A stretch of DNA of 64,000 bases from Leptolyngbya sp. PCC 7375 (GTDB lineage Bacteria > Cyanobacteriota > Cyanobacteriia > Phormidesmidales > Phormidesmidaceae): positions 4,388,486 through 4,452,485 of the forward strand of contig NZ_JH993797.1 of the NCBI RefSeq assembly GCF_000316115.1. Reading direction: 5' to 3'. The first letter of the stretch is position 1; every line of letters begins with the position of its first letter. A program made the position numbers and the translations under genes. Shown one piece after another: positions 9,429 to 18,819 of the stretch. The notes beneath the pieces were generated by a model. It did no database searches, had not been told where the DNA came from, and was given only the letters and a program-made list of their open reading frames with translations.

Positions 9429-11051
9429 ATGCTGCGTCTTTCTGAGATCAAGCTGCCCCTCGACCATACGGACGAGGAGCTACAGGCCACTATTCTGAAA
9501 AAACTGCGTCTTAAAGCAGCTGACATGGCTAGCTACAAAGTTTTCAAACGTAGCTATGACGCCCGCAGACGTAGTGAAATTCGGCTGGTGTACATCGTTG
9601 ACATTGAGACCCCGAAACAAAAGCAACTGCTGAACCGGTTCAAGCAAGATCCCCATGTGAATCCCACGCCGGACACTAGCTATCACTATGTCGCTTCAGC
9701 CCCTCAGGGGTTAGAGCATCGACCTGTGGTGATTGGCAATGGACCCTGTGGTATGTTTGCCGGGCTATTGCTGGCCCAGATGGGGTTTAAGCCCATCATT
9801 CTGGAGCGGGGCAAGGCGGTGCACGAACGCTCTGTGGATACCTTTGGCTTTTGGAGCAAGGGCAAGTTCAAACCCGAGTCCAATGTTCAGTTTGGCGAAG
9901 GTGGGGCAGGTACGTTTTCTGATGGCAAGCTCTACAGCCGGATTAAAGACACAAACCACCATGGTCGTAAAGTCTTGCAAGAGTTGGTGAATGCTGGCGC
10001 TGTGCCAGAAATTCTGTACATCAATAAGCCCCACATCGGCACCTATCGGCTAGTCAAGATTGTGGAGAATCTGCGCAATACTATTCTCTCTCTCGGTGGA
10101 GACGTGCGATTTGAGACCCGCGTAGACGATTTTGATATCGAAGACCGTCAGATGCGGGGGGTGATCCTGGCCAATGGTGACTATATTCGTACTGACCATG
10201 TTGTCCTGGCGGTGGGGCACAGTGCGCGTGATACCTTTGAAATGCTGCATCGACGTGGTGTCTATATTGAACCTAAGCCGTTCTCCATTGGTTTTCGTGT
10301 AGAGCATCCTCAGCCGCTGATTGATCAATGTCGCTTTGGTGAACAGGCTGGCCATCCACTCTTGGGGGCTGCCGACTATAAGCTGGTGCATCACTGCGGC
10401 AATGGTCGTTCAGTTTACAGCTTTTGTATGTGCCCAGGGGGGCAGGTTGTTGCGGCCACCTCAGAAACTGGTCGTGTTGTTACCAACGGCATGAGCCAAT
10501 ACGAACGCAGCGGTAAAAATGCCAACAGCGGTATTGTTGTTGGCATCACTCCAGAAGAGGATTATCCGGGTGGTCCTCTGGCAGGTATCGCCTTGCAACG
10601 GGAATTAGAGTCCCGTGCGTTTGAGTTGGGTGGCAGCACCTATAAGGCCCCAAGTCAGTTGGTGGGAGACTTTCTTGCAGGTAAACCTTCCACACAGCTA
10701 GGGAATGTTAAACCCACCTATCGACCTGGCGTGCATCTATGCGATCTCAGTACAAGCCTGCCAGACTACGCCATTGAGGCGATTCGTGAAGCTCTGCCTG
10801 TCTTTGATAAAAAGATAAAAGGCTTTGCTATGCATGACGCGGTGCTAACCGGTGTGGAAACGCGCACATCATCACCGATTCGCATTAAGCGTGGAGATGA
10901 TTTTCAAAGTCTCAATACTAAGGGGCTATATCCGGCTGGAGAGGGTGCAGGATATGCGGGAGGCATTCTCTCTGCTGGTGTTGATGGTATTAAGGTCGCT
11001 GAAGCTGTTGCCCTCAGCATTGTAGATAAGGCTACCTGTTTGGTTGGATAA
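9429..11051 (+). CDS. FAD-dependent oxidoreductase (COG2509 type)
   Basis: A 540-residue flavoprotein. An N-terminal ~85-residue domain (MLRLSEIKLPLDH...) precedes the FAD-binding Rossmann motif VVIGNGPCGMFAGLLLAQMGF at about residue 100 and the GEGGAGTFSDGKL signature. The C-terminal GEGAGYAGGILSAGVDGI motif closes the FAD site. Members of this widely conserved family are annotated only as NAD(P)/FAD-dependent oxidoreductases and the substrate is unknown. A GTG start at 9405 is in frame, but ATG 9429 gives the usual family N-terminus. It diverges from the homocysteine methyltransferase gene. Confidence 0.8.
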   Translation: MLRLSEIKLPLDHTDEELQATILKKLRLKAADMASYKVFKRSYDARRRSEIRLVYIVDIETPKQKQLLNRFKQDPHVNPTPDTSYHYVASAPQGLEHRPVVIGNGPCGMFAGLLLAQMGFKPIILERGKAVHERSVDTFGFWSKGKFKPESNVQFGEGGAGTFSDGKLYSRIKDTNHHGRKVLQELVNAGAVPEILYINKPHIGTYRLVKIVENLRNTILSLGGDVRFETRVDDFDIEDRQMRGVILANGDYIRTDHVVLAVGHSARDTFEMLHRRGVYIEPKPFSIGFRVEHPQPLIDQCRFGEQAGHPLLGAADYKLVHHCGNGRSVYSFCMCPGGQVVAATSETGRVVTNGMSQYERSGKNANSGIVVGITPEEDYPGGPLAGIALQRELESRAFELGGSTYKAPSQLVGDFLAGKPSTQLGNVKPTYRPGVHLCDLSTSLPDYAIEAIREALPVFDKKIKGFAMHDAVLTGVETRTSSPIRIKRGDDFQSLNTKGLYPAGEGAGYAGGILSAGVDGIKVAEAVALSIVDKATCLVG

Positions 11052-11247
11052 AATGATTCTTTTGGGAAGAAACTGTGATTGCGATTTTTGAGAGGGTGAG
11101 GATATTGTAAGTGTTGCACTTGTTTATGGAATGTGCTTTTGGCTCTGCAATCACCACAATTAGAAACATGATTATGACTCATAGGTAGTATAAAAATAGC
11201 GAAGCGCTTAAAGTTGAAAAGTCAAGGAATAGAGATTAAAAACAGCT

Positions 11248-11391
11248 ATGATCTACTGGATTCTGTATATTATTCTGCCTATTGTTTTGACCATAGTCTC
11301 AGTGATTTTCTTTGTTGTTGTCATATGGCGCATCATGAAAGCATTGGAGTCCATAGCACGCAGTCTCAAACAATTGGCGGCAAATAGATGA
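11248..11391 (+). CDS. Small membrane protein (47 aa)
   Basis: A 47-codon frame starting ATG at 11248. Residues 2-27 are almost entirely hydrophobic (one or two short helices), followed by a basic, amphipathic tail (WRIMKALESIARSLKQLAANR). The tail resembles membrane-bound small proteins with a cytoplasmic amphipathic helix. A loose purine-rich stretch precedes the ATG. No family is recognised. Strong hydrophobic character and a clean frame support it, but it rests on sequence character alone. Confidence 0.45.
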   Translation: MIYWILYIILPIVLTIVSVIFFVVVIWRIMKALESIARSLKQLAANR

Positions 11392-11485
11392 TAAATTCAT
11401 TGACTTTATATACTCGCAGATATGTCGTTGGTGCGACGGCTAGCATAGCGCGCGATGTTCAAACCTCCTTTTCCTGCTGTAACCC

Positions 11486-11935
11486 ATGAAATATATCGAT
11501 CTCCTAGAACATCCAGAAGGTGGCCGTTATCTAGAAGTTTATCGTTCTGGCAAAATCATTAATACTGAAGATAAAACAAGAACTGCCCTCACCCATATTT
11601 ATTTTTCTCTGGAGCCCTATGAGGTCAGTCGCTTTCATCGTGTGAGCAATGACGAAGTGTGGAACCTTTACCAGGGAGAAGGAGTGTTTTTGTACCAATG
11701 GGACGGTCGTGCATCCACCATTGATGCCATTGAACTCTCAGCGAAGTCCATGAATTTCTGTCATGTGATTCCAGCGGGCTACTGGCAGGCTGCTGTTCCT
11801 ATCAAAGATCGCGTACTTGTAGGGTGCTCGGTTGCGCCTGGATTTGAGTTTGAAGACTTTGAGCTAATCGTGCCGGATTCAGAGACTGCTCAAGCATTGC
11901 TAAGGCTTGAGCCAGGTTTGTCTAAGTTGGTGTAG
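11486..11935 (+). CDS. Cupin domain protein, DUF985 (Cupin_5)
   Basis: A 149-residue single-domain cupin. It starts with a typical GGRYLEVYRS strand; residues about 40-60 carry SLEPYEVSRFHRVSNDEVWNLYQG, the metal-binding His/Glu cupin motif 1, and a second strand pair follows with HVIPAGYWQAA. A late VGCSVAPGFEFEDFEL is the family signature. DUF985 proteins bind a metal and probably a small sugar-like ligand, but no reaction has been established for this group. It stands alone, convergent with the secreted protein gene to its right. Confidence 0.85.
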   Translation: MKYIDLLEHPEGGRYLEVYRSGKIINTEDKTRTALTHIYFSLEPYEVSRFHRVSNDEVWNLYQGEGVFLYQWDGRASTIDAIELSAKSMNFCHVIPAGYWQAAVPIKDRVLVGCSVAPGFEFEDFELIVPDSETAQALLRLEPGLSKLV

Positions 11936-12071
11936 ATCAGTTCATGTGCCAGGTAAGTATGAAGAGGCTAAAGGAAACTCTCTGATGGTGCTATGGTAGA
12001 TCCTGCCGAAGCAGAAATGGTTTTTAATGCCCTGGTAGAAAGATGCTTGACTGTTTGGGTATGTGAGAGAT

Positions 12072-12118
12072 AACGGCAGTGAAGTTCTTGTTGAAGTAGA
12101 TAAACGATCACTGCCGTT
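12072..12118. terminator. 11-bp inverted repeat between convergent genes
   Basis: Perfect arms AACGGCAGTGA (12072-12082) and TCACTGCCGTT (12108-12118) are separated by 25 bases. It lies between the convergent cupin and secreted-protein genes. There is no U-tract, so termination is inferred from position and symmetry only; a protein-binding site is the alternative. Confidence 0.4.
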
Positions 12119-12128
12119 GTGCTAAAAA

Positions 12129-12560
12129 CTACTGTTGGCCATACTCTTCAATGGGGCCATTGTAGTCTAAGGTGATTGTGCGATCGCTACCAGTACCTTG
12201 CACCGTCACAACGCTGACAGTTGTATATTCTTCTGAAAGAACAACGTCCGTTGGGTCGCCCCCTCTGATAGTAAATTGCCATGTTTCTGGAGCGATCACC
12301 TCGCAGGGAGATGCGACTGCAGCGCCATGCATAGCGCGTTCAGCACGATAATAATTTAAGCCACCGTTCGTGAACTCTGCCATTTGCCGAGCTTCATTCT
12401 TGGCGGCGTTCAGTGCTATCTGCTCTACTTGTGTTGTAGAAGAGCAGGCTGTTTCAGTGGAAGCTTGCACTTCTACAGCTGGAACTTGGGCATTAGCCGC
12501 TCCTGTGATATCGAGAACTGTGCTTAAGATTAAACTAGAAGATAGGATAATTCGCTTCAT
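12129..12560 (-). CDS. Secreted hypothetical protein
   Basis: A 143-residue protein starting at ATG 12560; an in-frame start 51 bases upstream would bury the signal peptide and is rejected. Residues 1-22 form a signal peptide (basic start, hydrophobic core, cut near AANA-QVP). The mature part of about 120 residues contains two cysteines (one in ACSS, one in SPCEVI), possibly a disulphide, and a long stretch of short beta strands. No family is recognised. Location in the periplasm is inferred. Confidence 0.65.
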   Translation of the reverse strand: MKRIILSSSLILSTVLDITGAANAQVPAVEVQASTETACSSTTQVEQIALNAAKNEARQMAEFTNGGLNYYRAERAMHGAAVASPCEVIAPETWQFTIRGGDPTDVVLSEEYTTVSVVTVQGTGSDRTITLDYNGPIEEYGQQ

Positions 12561-12611
12561 AGCAGGATTTTTCTGAAGATAGGGACCTGCTACAGGATAC
12601 ATCCTATACAA

Positions 12612-12977
12612 ATTAAATCCGCACTGTTATCCATAGCTTTTATTTTTAAGTTACGTCGCAAGTTTTCAGCCCAGTTAAACCATGTGATTAGGAGAAAGCG
12701 AGGGTATCGCGAACCCTACTTTAATGATAGTGATCGCTTATACGCAGATTTGCATATGAATATTTGACATTCCTTGTTCATCACTTGCATCTTATTAAGG
12801 TAGGCGCAACTCACAACAAAAGCGTCTCATTTGTCCAATCTTTATACTTCACCTTCAGCATTGTTGTTTTCAAGTGTAATCCCTGCCTATGGTTGACTTA
12901 GTAAGCTCTTGTCATCTTGTTGAACTTCTCAATGGTTGAGATTTACGTTACTACATTATTGTTTGGGAGAACTGGTA
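12612..12977. other. Divergent intergenic region
   Basis: This 366-base region separates two divergent small genes and should hold both promoters. A TTGACA hexamer at about 12764 could be a -35 box for the rightward gene, but no good -10 is correctly spaced. There is no tRNA, repeat or additional frame worth reporting. Confidence 0.3.
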
Positions 12978-13214
12978 ATGAGAAAACTGGGAGAATCTAT
13001 TGCAGAACCCTGGATTGTTCACGTATATGGGCAAAATCGTAAGCTTCTGTGGGTTTTTGATCCATCCCACGGCTGGCTGTTTTTCTTAGGCTGTTGTACA
13101 GGTTTGTTATTATCTATTGCTCATTTTAATCTCGCGCGCCCACCTGCAACGCCTACACCCATGTCTGATAATTACAGTAATCAAAAGCATACGCCCGCTT
13201 GGCAGGTAGACTAG
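12978..13214 (+). CDS. Small membrane-anchored protein (78 aa)
   Basis: A 78-residue protein from ATG 12978, preceded by a GGGAG element about 8 bases upstream; an upstream TTG start is less likely. It has a short cytoplasmic region, one hydrophobic helix at about residues 34-52 (GWLFFLGCCTGLLLSIAHF) and a Pro/Thr-rich tail. No family is recognised. A strong rho-independent terminator follows 80 bases downstream, which supports a real transcription unit. Confidence 0.55.
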   Translation: MRKLGESIAEPWIVHVYGQNRKLLWVFDPSHGWLFFLGCCTGLLLSIAHFNLARPPATPTPMSDNYSNQKHTPAWQVD

Positions 13215-13293
13215 TCGCATTGCTTCTACCTTTGGGAAAGGATAGATATTTCTCTTTTGTTTGCGATCGCGCACTGGAAAATATTTCAACTTT

Positions 13294-13331
13294 AAGGACA
13301 GGGAGTGGCCGCTCATTCCTGTCCTTTTTTT
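13294..13331 (+). terminator. Rho-independent terminator
   Basis: Arms AAGGACAGG (13294-13302) and CCTGTCCTT (13319-13327) pair perfectly around a 16-base loop, followed by a T-run to 13331. It ends the small membrane protein transcript and lies just left of the insertion sequence. Confidence 0.85.
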
Positions 13332-13358
13332 GACTGTGTAAGAGCTTACCTATAGAAC

Positions 13359-14482
13359 TTACGCATTGACAAAATAGCAAAGCTATGAAGTGATATAGGT
13401 GTCCCTATCTGTTCCTGTCTAACCCAGCGATGCGTGAGCTATCCAAACCGTCAACGGCGCATTGCAACTGTAGCCTCTACACCTTATTCCTGATGGCAGA
13501 GCCCAAATATGTCAGCTGTGTTCGGTTAGCGGAAATCCTGGAAGACGTGAGTCACGATAGTGTGAATCGGTTTTTATTACGAGAACGTTACACACCCGAA
13601 GATTTATTCAACGAAGTAAAAGAGGAGATCACATTAGTCGGTGGCACGTTGAGTGTGGATGATAGCGTTGAAGATAAACCCTATCGAGACCAGAAAAAGA
13701 GTGCCTTCGTGGGCTATTTTTGGTCAGGCAAACATAAACGGACAGTCAAAGGGATTAATCTCATTACATTGTACTACACTGATCTATCCGGGCATTCATA
13801 TCCCGTTAACTTTCGCATTTACGATAAACGGGAGGGTAAAACCAAAAACGACTATTTCAGAGAGATGGTGCTCGACGTCAAGCAGTGGGGTATTAAACCG
13901 ACCTGGGTGACGGGCGATAGTTGGTATTCAAGTCTTGAGAATCTGAAGTTTCTCAGAAACGAGAAAGTGGGTTTTCTATTCGGGATTGCCGATAATCGAA
14001 AGGTCTCTTTGGAACGTGGCAAGCTAGTGCAGGTAAAGAGTTTAGAGATTCCAGAATCGGGATTAGTGGTGTATCTCAAGGAGTTTGGCTGGGTTAAGGT
14101 GTTTTGTCAGTCGTTCAAAAACGAACCCCGTTATTACATCATCTACCAGCCTACCCTAGAGCAATTGAATCACTTGACTCGGGCTGAATTCAAGCAAGTC
14201 CATGACGAGCATTGGCAAATCGAGTGTTTTCATCGAGTGATCAAACAAGTATGCAATATTGAGAGATTCTATGTTCGAGATGAACAGGCTATTCGCAATC
14301 ATTTCTATTGTGCACTGCGAGCATTTGGTAAGTTACAAACCTTGTGTATTCAAGGGGTGATTGGAAACTGTTACGAGATATCGAGACAGTTGTTTGTGCC
14401 AGTCATCCGTCAGTTTATTCTGGACCATGCAACAGAAGCCACCTTCGCTTGATACTATGGATGGACTTTTGTCAATGCGTAA
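13359..14482 (+). mobile_element. Insertion sequence with 16-bp terminal inverted repeats (IS701-like)
   Basis: The left end TTACGCATTGACAAAA (13359-13374) is exactly mirrored at the right end (14467-14482). The 1.12-kb element holds a single transposase gene. Short ACCTAT-containing sequences lie outside both ends, at unequal distances, so the exact boundary and target duplication are not settled. Both ends and the gene look intact, suggesting recent insertion. Confidence 0.85.
13430..14452 (+). CDS. DDE transposase (IS701-like)
   Basis: A 340-residue transposase. The N-terminal DNA-binding half includes the cyanobacterial signature SHDSVNRFLLRERY at about residues 40-53. The catalytic DDE residues are probably Asp in LSVDDSVEDKP (about residue 76), Asp in WVTGDSWYSS (about residue 163) and Glu in HEHWQIECFHRVIKQ-type helix, here HDEHWQIECFHR (about residue 280). 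No frameshift is seen. It sits centrally between matched inverted repeats, so the element is probably able to move. Family assignment (IS701 group) is by resemblance. Confidence 0.85.
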   Translation: MRELSKPSTAHCNCSLYTLFLMAEPKYVSCVRLAEILEDVSHDSVNRFLLRERYTPEDLFNEVKEEITLVGGTLSVDDSVEDKPYRDQKKSAFVGYFWSGKHKRTVKGINLITLYYTDLSGHSYPVNFRIYDKREGKTKNDYFREMVLDVKQWGIKPTWVTGDSWYSSLENLKFLRNEKVGFLFGIADNRKVSLERGKLVQVKSLEIPESGLVVYLKEFGWVKVFCQSFKNEPRYYIIYQPTLEQLNHLTRAEFKQVHDEHWQIECFHRVIKQVCNIERFYVRDEQAIRNHFYCALRAFGKLQTLCIQGVIGNCYEISRQLFVPVIRQFILDHATEATFA

Positions 14483-14926
14483 CTCCTAACCTATTTATGA
14501 TTCGTAGTTTTAGAGGATGAAATCTTTTGTCCTTATAGATTAGAGTCTATTTTATTCGCGGTGGCACCTTTATTTTTCTATAATCAAACAAAAAGTGTTT
14601 ACATTGATCTATAAGCAAACCTTGTAATTGAGTTTTAACAATTTATTTGTGATTAATACGAACACAGGTTGTTTTTTGAGGTTTTAAGTATAGAATTATA
14701 TATATCAAAGATTTAAGTCTCATAGATTTAAGTCTATTCAATAGTTGTTGTTAGTAGTAAATACTGCATTGAGCTGTTGGTGGCTAGTTACAATCTGATT
14801 GTCGGGTGCCCTTACTGATCTGTTAAAGGCTCTTGCAGCCTTTGCATATGTGTTTATTTAAGGATTTTTGGATCTGTTCAAACGTCGAACATATTGTCCA
14901 AGATTGTTGGATAAAAGGAGGTATTT
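14483..14926. other. AT-rich region between IS and nrtA-like gene
   Basis: This is a 444-base AT-rich stretch. It should contain the promoter of the downstream binding-protein gene. A canonical NtcA site (GTA-N8-TAC) was looked for and not found. The direct repeat AGATTTAAGTCT occurs around 14709 and 14724. There are no frames of interest. Confidence 0.3.
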
Positions 14927-16267
14927 ATGACGGATGTTACTAAAAGGGTCTCTCGTCGGAAGTTTTTGTACACTACAGGTGCATCAACAGCAGGTGCTTT
15001 GCTGCTAAAAAGCTGTGTCGGTAACGCCCCCTCAGAAACAGCTAACGCGCCTATTCCTGTAACAGTAAGAGATGCCCCAGAAACGACTGCTGTCAAACTC
15101 GGGTATATTCCGATTGTGGAATCAGCAGCGATGATTATCGCTCAAGAGAAGGGATTTTTCACTAAATATGGGATGACTGATGTAGAACTCTCTAAACAAG
15201 CGACCTGGGCTGCGGCAAGGAATAACGTCACAATTGGCTCAGAAGGGGGTGGTATTGACGGTGGTCAGTGGCAGATGCCCATGCCTCATTTAATTAGTGA
15301 AGGGATTATCACCAATGGGCAAAAAGTACCCATGTATGTTTTGGCCCAGCTTAATACTCAGGGCAATGGTATTGCTATTTCCGGTATCCATGAAGGCCAA
15401 GGCTTAGGTGTGGATATCTCGGGAGCAGCTGACTATATTAAGAGTTTTCCCAGCAATGAAGGCCGTAAATTTAAGGCCGCCCATACGTTCCCCAATGTAA
15501 ATCAAGACTTCTGGATTCGTTACTGGTTTGCGGCTGGAGGAGTAGACCCTGATAACGATATTGATTTATTGACTGTACCCCCTGTTGAGACAGTGAAAGG
15601 GCTGCGTAATGGCACGATGGATGCTTTTAGTACCGGTGATCCATGGCCTTATCGTATTGTTGCTGACAAGATTGGCTTTATGTCTTGTCTCACCCATGAA
15701 TTATGGGAATTTCATCCAGAAGAGTATCTGGCGCTGCGGGCGGACTGGGTTGATGCTAATCCCAACGCCACAAAGGCATTGCTAAAAGGTTTGATGGAAG
15801 CACAGCAATGGTCTGATGATCCAGCGAATCGTCCTGAGCTGGTGCAGATTTGTTCTGGTCGTAATTATTTCAACGTCTCGGTGGATATTCTCACGCCCCC
15901 TTATGAAGGTGGCTATGTGATGGGTGATGCTAAGGCAGACTTTAAGGATGTCAATGCTGGCCCCCTTTACTGGACTGACCCCAGAGGGAATGTCTCATAT
16001 CCATACAAGAGTCATGATCTGTGGTTTTTGACCGAGATGTTACGCTGGGGATTCCATCAGAATTTCATCAGTGATTTTGATACGATTCAGCGGATTATTG
16101 ATCAGGTGAATCGGGAAGATATTTGGCGAGAAGCAGCCCAGGAAGCTGGATTTGACGATATTCCCAGTGACACGTCTCGCGGTGTTGAAACCTTTTTTGA
16201 CGGCATTAAGTTTGATCCTACTAATCCTCAAGCTTATTTGGATAGTTTGACAATTAAGCGGATCTAA
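14927..16267 (+). CDS. nrtA: Nitrate/bicarbonate ABC transporter substrate-binding lipoprotein (NrtA/CmpA type)
   Basis: A 446-residue extracytoplasmic binding protein of the NrtA/CmpA family, which delivers nitrate/nitrite or bicarbonate to an inner-membrane ABC permease. A twin-arginine motif (RR at residues 10-11, RRKFL) and a lipobox (LLLKSC, Cys30) predict a Tat-exported lipoprotein. Family segments VPMYVLAQLNTQGNGIA, GTMDAFSTGDPWPYR and PEEYLALRADWV are clear. A strong AAAGGAGG ribosome-binding site precedes the ATG. No permease (nrtB) or ATPase genes (nrtC/D) adjoin it, so it is an orphan, placed just beside an IS; the permease is presumably elsewhere. Nitrate versus bicarbonate cannot be decided from sequence alone, so the symbol is provisional. 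Confidence 0.82.
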   Translation: MTDVTKRVSRRKFLYTTGASTAGALLLKSCVGNAPSETANAPIPVTVRDAPETTAVKLGYIPIVESAAMIIAQEKGFFTKYGMTDVELSKQATWAAARNNVTIGSEGGGIDGGQWQMPMPHLISEGIITNGQKVPMYVLAQLNTQGNGIAISGIHEGQGLGVDISGAADYIKSFPSNEGRKFKAAHTFPNVNQDFWIRYWFAAGGVDPDNDIDLLTVPPVETVKGLRNGTMDAFSTGDPWPYRIVADKIGFMSCLTHELWEFHPEEYLALRADWVDANPNATKALLKGLMEAQQWSDDPANRPELVQICSGRNYFNVSVDILTPPYEGGYVMGDAKADFKDVNAGPLYWTDPRGNVSYPYKSHDLWFLTEMLRWGFHQNFISDFDTIQRIIDQVNREDIWREAAQEAGFDDIPSDTSRGVETFFDGIKFDPTNPQAYLDSLTIKRI

Positions 16268-16737
16268 TGGGTGTCTGAAGTCTCTTAAAATAAGTTGTTT
16301 AGGTTGGGAAGTGTTTTGCTTTATGGGTTCTATCGTTAACCAGAGAGATAATAGAATCATGATGGTTAATCAGATGCCATTGTGTATCTCAATAGTCTGT
16401 CACTACGGCGCGACTTTAGTGTTGCATAAGTAATTACAGAGGAACAGTAATTGGTTGGAGCATCTACGTAGGTAAGTGGTCTAGCATCCAGCTGAATATC
16501 AAGCATTTACCCTCCATCTGGGTTGTATAAAGTTTGGGGAGAAGCGTCTCCTAGAAGCACCGGACTCCATAACTTCTCCCCTTTTCTCATGTTCTGCTGT
16601 TTCAGGTTTTTCATAGAAGATCCTGAAATCTCCAACATCTTCGGTAGGTGAAATTACAGACACCATGGAAGAATAGGTACTGTATTACTCACGGAACTTG
16701 CCTATTTAGACCCCTGCTTGATGTATGTAAATGCAGA
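16268..16737. other. Intergenic region, convergent genes
   Basis: This 470-base region lies between the convergent nrtA-like and argS genes. Its main content is a rightward terminator at 16536-16585. No coding frame or further repeat is visible. Confidence 0.4.
16536..16585 (+). terminator. Rho-independent terminator, long loop
   Basis: Arms GGGGAGAAG (16536-16544) and CTTCTCCCC (16573-16581) pair perfectly, with TTTT following. The 28-base loop contains a smaller possible pairing. Polarity fits the end of the nrtA-like transcript 270 bases upstream, or of a small RNA in between. Confidence 0.7.
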
Positions 16738-18492
16738 CTACATGCGCTCCAATACTGGCATGCCCAGGAGTGAAAGTCCCAGTTTAAGAGTACGAGCTGT
16801 CAGATCACACAGCATTAAGCGCGAAGTCCGCTGAGGTTCTTCTGCCTGGAGAACCGAGCATCGATCATAGAATTGATTAAACTTTTGGCTGAGTTCAAAT
16901 AGATACTGACACAATCGATTTGGGTATAGATCTCTCGCTACTTCCATTACGGCTGTGTCAAGTTCTAGTAGATGTTTGGCTAGAGCCAGTTCTGAGTCAT
17001 CCTCCAGCAAAATAGAGGCATCGCCTAACTGAGTAAAGTCGATGTTGCCCTTGCGGCTAATGCCCTGGACTCTTACATAGGCATAGAGCATGTAAGGTGC
17101 TGTATTTCCCTGGAGGGCCAGCATTTTATCAAAGCTGAAAATGTAATCACTGGTGCGGTTTTGGCTGAGGTCGGCATACTTAACGGCACCGATACCCACA
17201 GCCGTAGACACCGTCTGGATAAACTCTGCCGATTCGTCCCGGTTTTCCTCGGTAATCCGTGTTTGTAAATCTTTTTCTGCTCGGGTGACGGCTTCATCTA
17301 GCAGGGACTTGAGCTTAACGGTTTCACCGGAACGGGTTTTTAGTTTTTTACCATTTTCTCCTTTAACCAGGCCAAAGGGGACATGCACTAGCTCCACACC
17401 TGCGGGGATCCAATGGGCACGATTGGCTACTTGGAAGACTTGGGCAAAGTGGTTTGCCTGTCCCGCATCGGTAATGTAGATGACTCGCTGGGCTTTTTCG
17501 TCGATGGTGCGCTGGCGGATAGCGGCAAGGTCAGTGGTGGCGTAGTTAAAACCGCCATCAGACTTTTGCACAATCAAGGGTTGAGGATTCCCATCTTTGT
17601 TGGTAAATCCTTCTAGGAAAACAACCTGGGCACCCTGGTCTTCTTCTAATAATTCAAGAGACTTAAGATCTTTGGCAACATCTTCAAGTAAGGGATTATA
17701 AAAAGATTCTCCTCGCTCTTGAATGGTAATGTCTAAGCGATCATAAATCTTTTGAAACTCTTTTCGGGATTGTTCACAGAGGAGCTGCCATGCTTTTCGG
17801 GCACTCTCCTCTCCAGACTGGAGATCAACAACGGCTTCGCGAGATGTAGTTTTAAAGTCTTCATCGTCGTCAAAGCGCTTTTTGGCTTGTTTATAAAACT
17901 CTACCAAATCACCGATATCCACTGAGGATGATTCGGTGATCGCTTCAGGGCATACATCCCTCAGATGGGTGATCAGCATGCCAAACTGGGTGCCCCAGTC
18001 GCCCACGTGGTTTAAACGCAATACATCATGACCAAGAAATTCTAAGGTGCGGGCGATACATTCGCCAATGATGGTGGAGCGCAGATGCCCCACGTGCATT
18101 TCTTTGGCGATGTTGGGACTAGAGAAATCAACGATGGTCCGCTGAACTGGGTCGGCAGTGGGGACGCCCAGGCGATCGTCTGTATAAACCGTCTTGAGCT
18201 GTGCTTGCAGGTACGTGGTTTTGAACTTGAGGTTGATAAAACCAGGCCCAGCAATTTGGGGCTCTTCGCAAAGGTCGTCGAGGGTGAGGTTTTCGACAAT
18301 TTTGGTTGCGATCGCACGAGGCTTATCTTTCAATCGCTTAGCCAGTGACATGGCCACATTAGCTTGATAGTCACCAAATTTAGGATTATTCGTCGGCACC
18401 AGCACCGGATCGGTACCTTCCAAATCGGGGCCAAAAGCACTCACAAGGGCTGTTTGCAGGCGATGTTTTAGATCGTCGAGGGTGGATAACAT
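16738..18492 (-). CDS. argS: Arginyl-tRNA synthetase
   Basis: A 584-residue class Ia aminoacyl-tRNA synthetase that charges tRNA-Arg with arginine. The HIGH motif is HVGH at about residues 133-136 within SSPNIAKEMHVGHLRST. A KMSKS-like loop is represented by GKKLKTRSGETVKL, as usual for ArgRS of this type. An N-terminal Add-1 domain (about 1-110) and a C-terminal DALR anticodon-binding domain ending in LGLSLLGMPVLERM are present. The ATG at 18492 is preferred over weaker in-frame TTG/GTG codons just upstream. Length is normal. It is a single-copy housekeeping gene. Confidence 0.95.
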   Translation of the reverse strand: MLSTLDDLKHRLQTALVSAFGPDLEGTDPVLVPTNNPKFGDYQANVAMSLAKRLKDKPRAIATKIVENLTLDDLCEEPQIAGPGFINLKFKTTYLQAQLKTVYTDDRLGVPTADPVQRTIVDFSSPNIAKEMHVGHLRSTIIGECIARTLEFLGHDVLRLNHVGDWGTQFGMLITHLRDVCPEAITESSSVDIGDLVEFYKQAKKRFDDDEDFKTTSREAVVDLQSGEESARKAWQLLCEQSRKEFQKIYDRLDITIQERGESFYNPLLEDVAKDLKSLELLEEDQGAQVVFLEGFTNKDGNPQPLIVQKSDGGFNYATTDLAAIRQRTIDEKAQRVIYITDAGQANHFAQVFQVANRAHWIPAGVELVHVPFGLVKGENGKKLKTRSGETVKLKSLLDEAVTRAEKDLQTRITEENRDESAEFIQTVSTAVGIGAVKYADLSQNRTSDYIFSFDKMLALQGNTAPYMLYAYVRVQGISRKGNIDFTQLGDASILLEDDSELALAKHLLELDTAVMEVARDLYPNRLCQYLFELSQKFNQFYDRCSVLQAEEPQRTSRLMLCDLTARTLKLGLSLLGMPVLERM

Positions 18493-18819
18493 GGACACCA
18501 ATTTGTAACGTGTTTCAGATTGGTCAGGAGCATGAAGACCCCTGAACCCTTAGGCTGCAACCTCTGGCTGGCAAAGCCAATGTGATGTGCAAGCAACCTA
18601 TAGCCTATCAACTCCTCTTACACATTGCGCTACATCATTCATTCGTAGTCGGAAAAAACTTTGGCCTACAGGGGGTTGTCAAGCGTATTTGTGTTGGTTT
18701 ATCTGGGAGTAACAGCCATTTGACCAGGAATGCATCCCACTGACATTGTGGTCTGTGATAATACCTGGCTACGTGGCTGTCAGCCCCCCTGTGACAGGAT
18801 TTTTGTTGAGTATTGCCCC
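18493..18819. other. Divergent intergenic region
   Basis: About 325 bases lie between argS and the collagen-like gene, which diverge. It must contain both promoters. No terminator, repeat or RNA gene was recognised. Confidence 0.3.
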
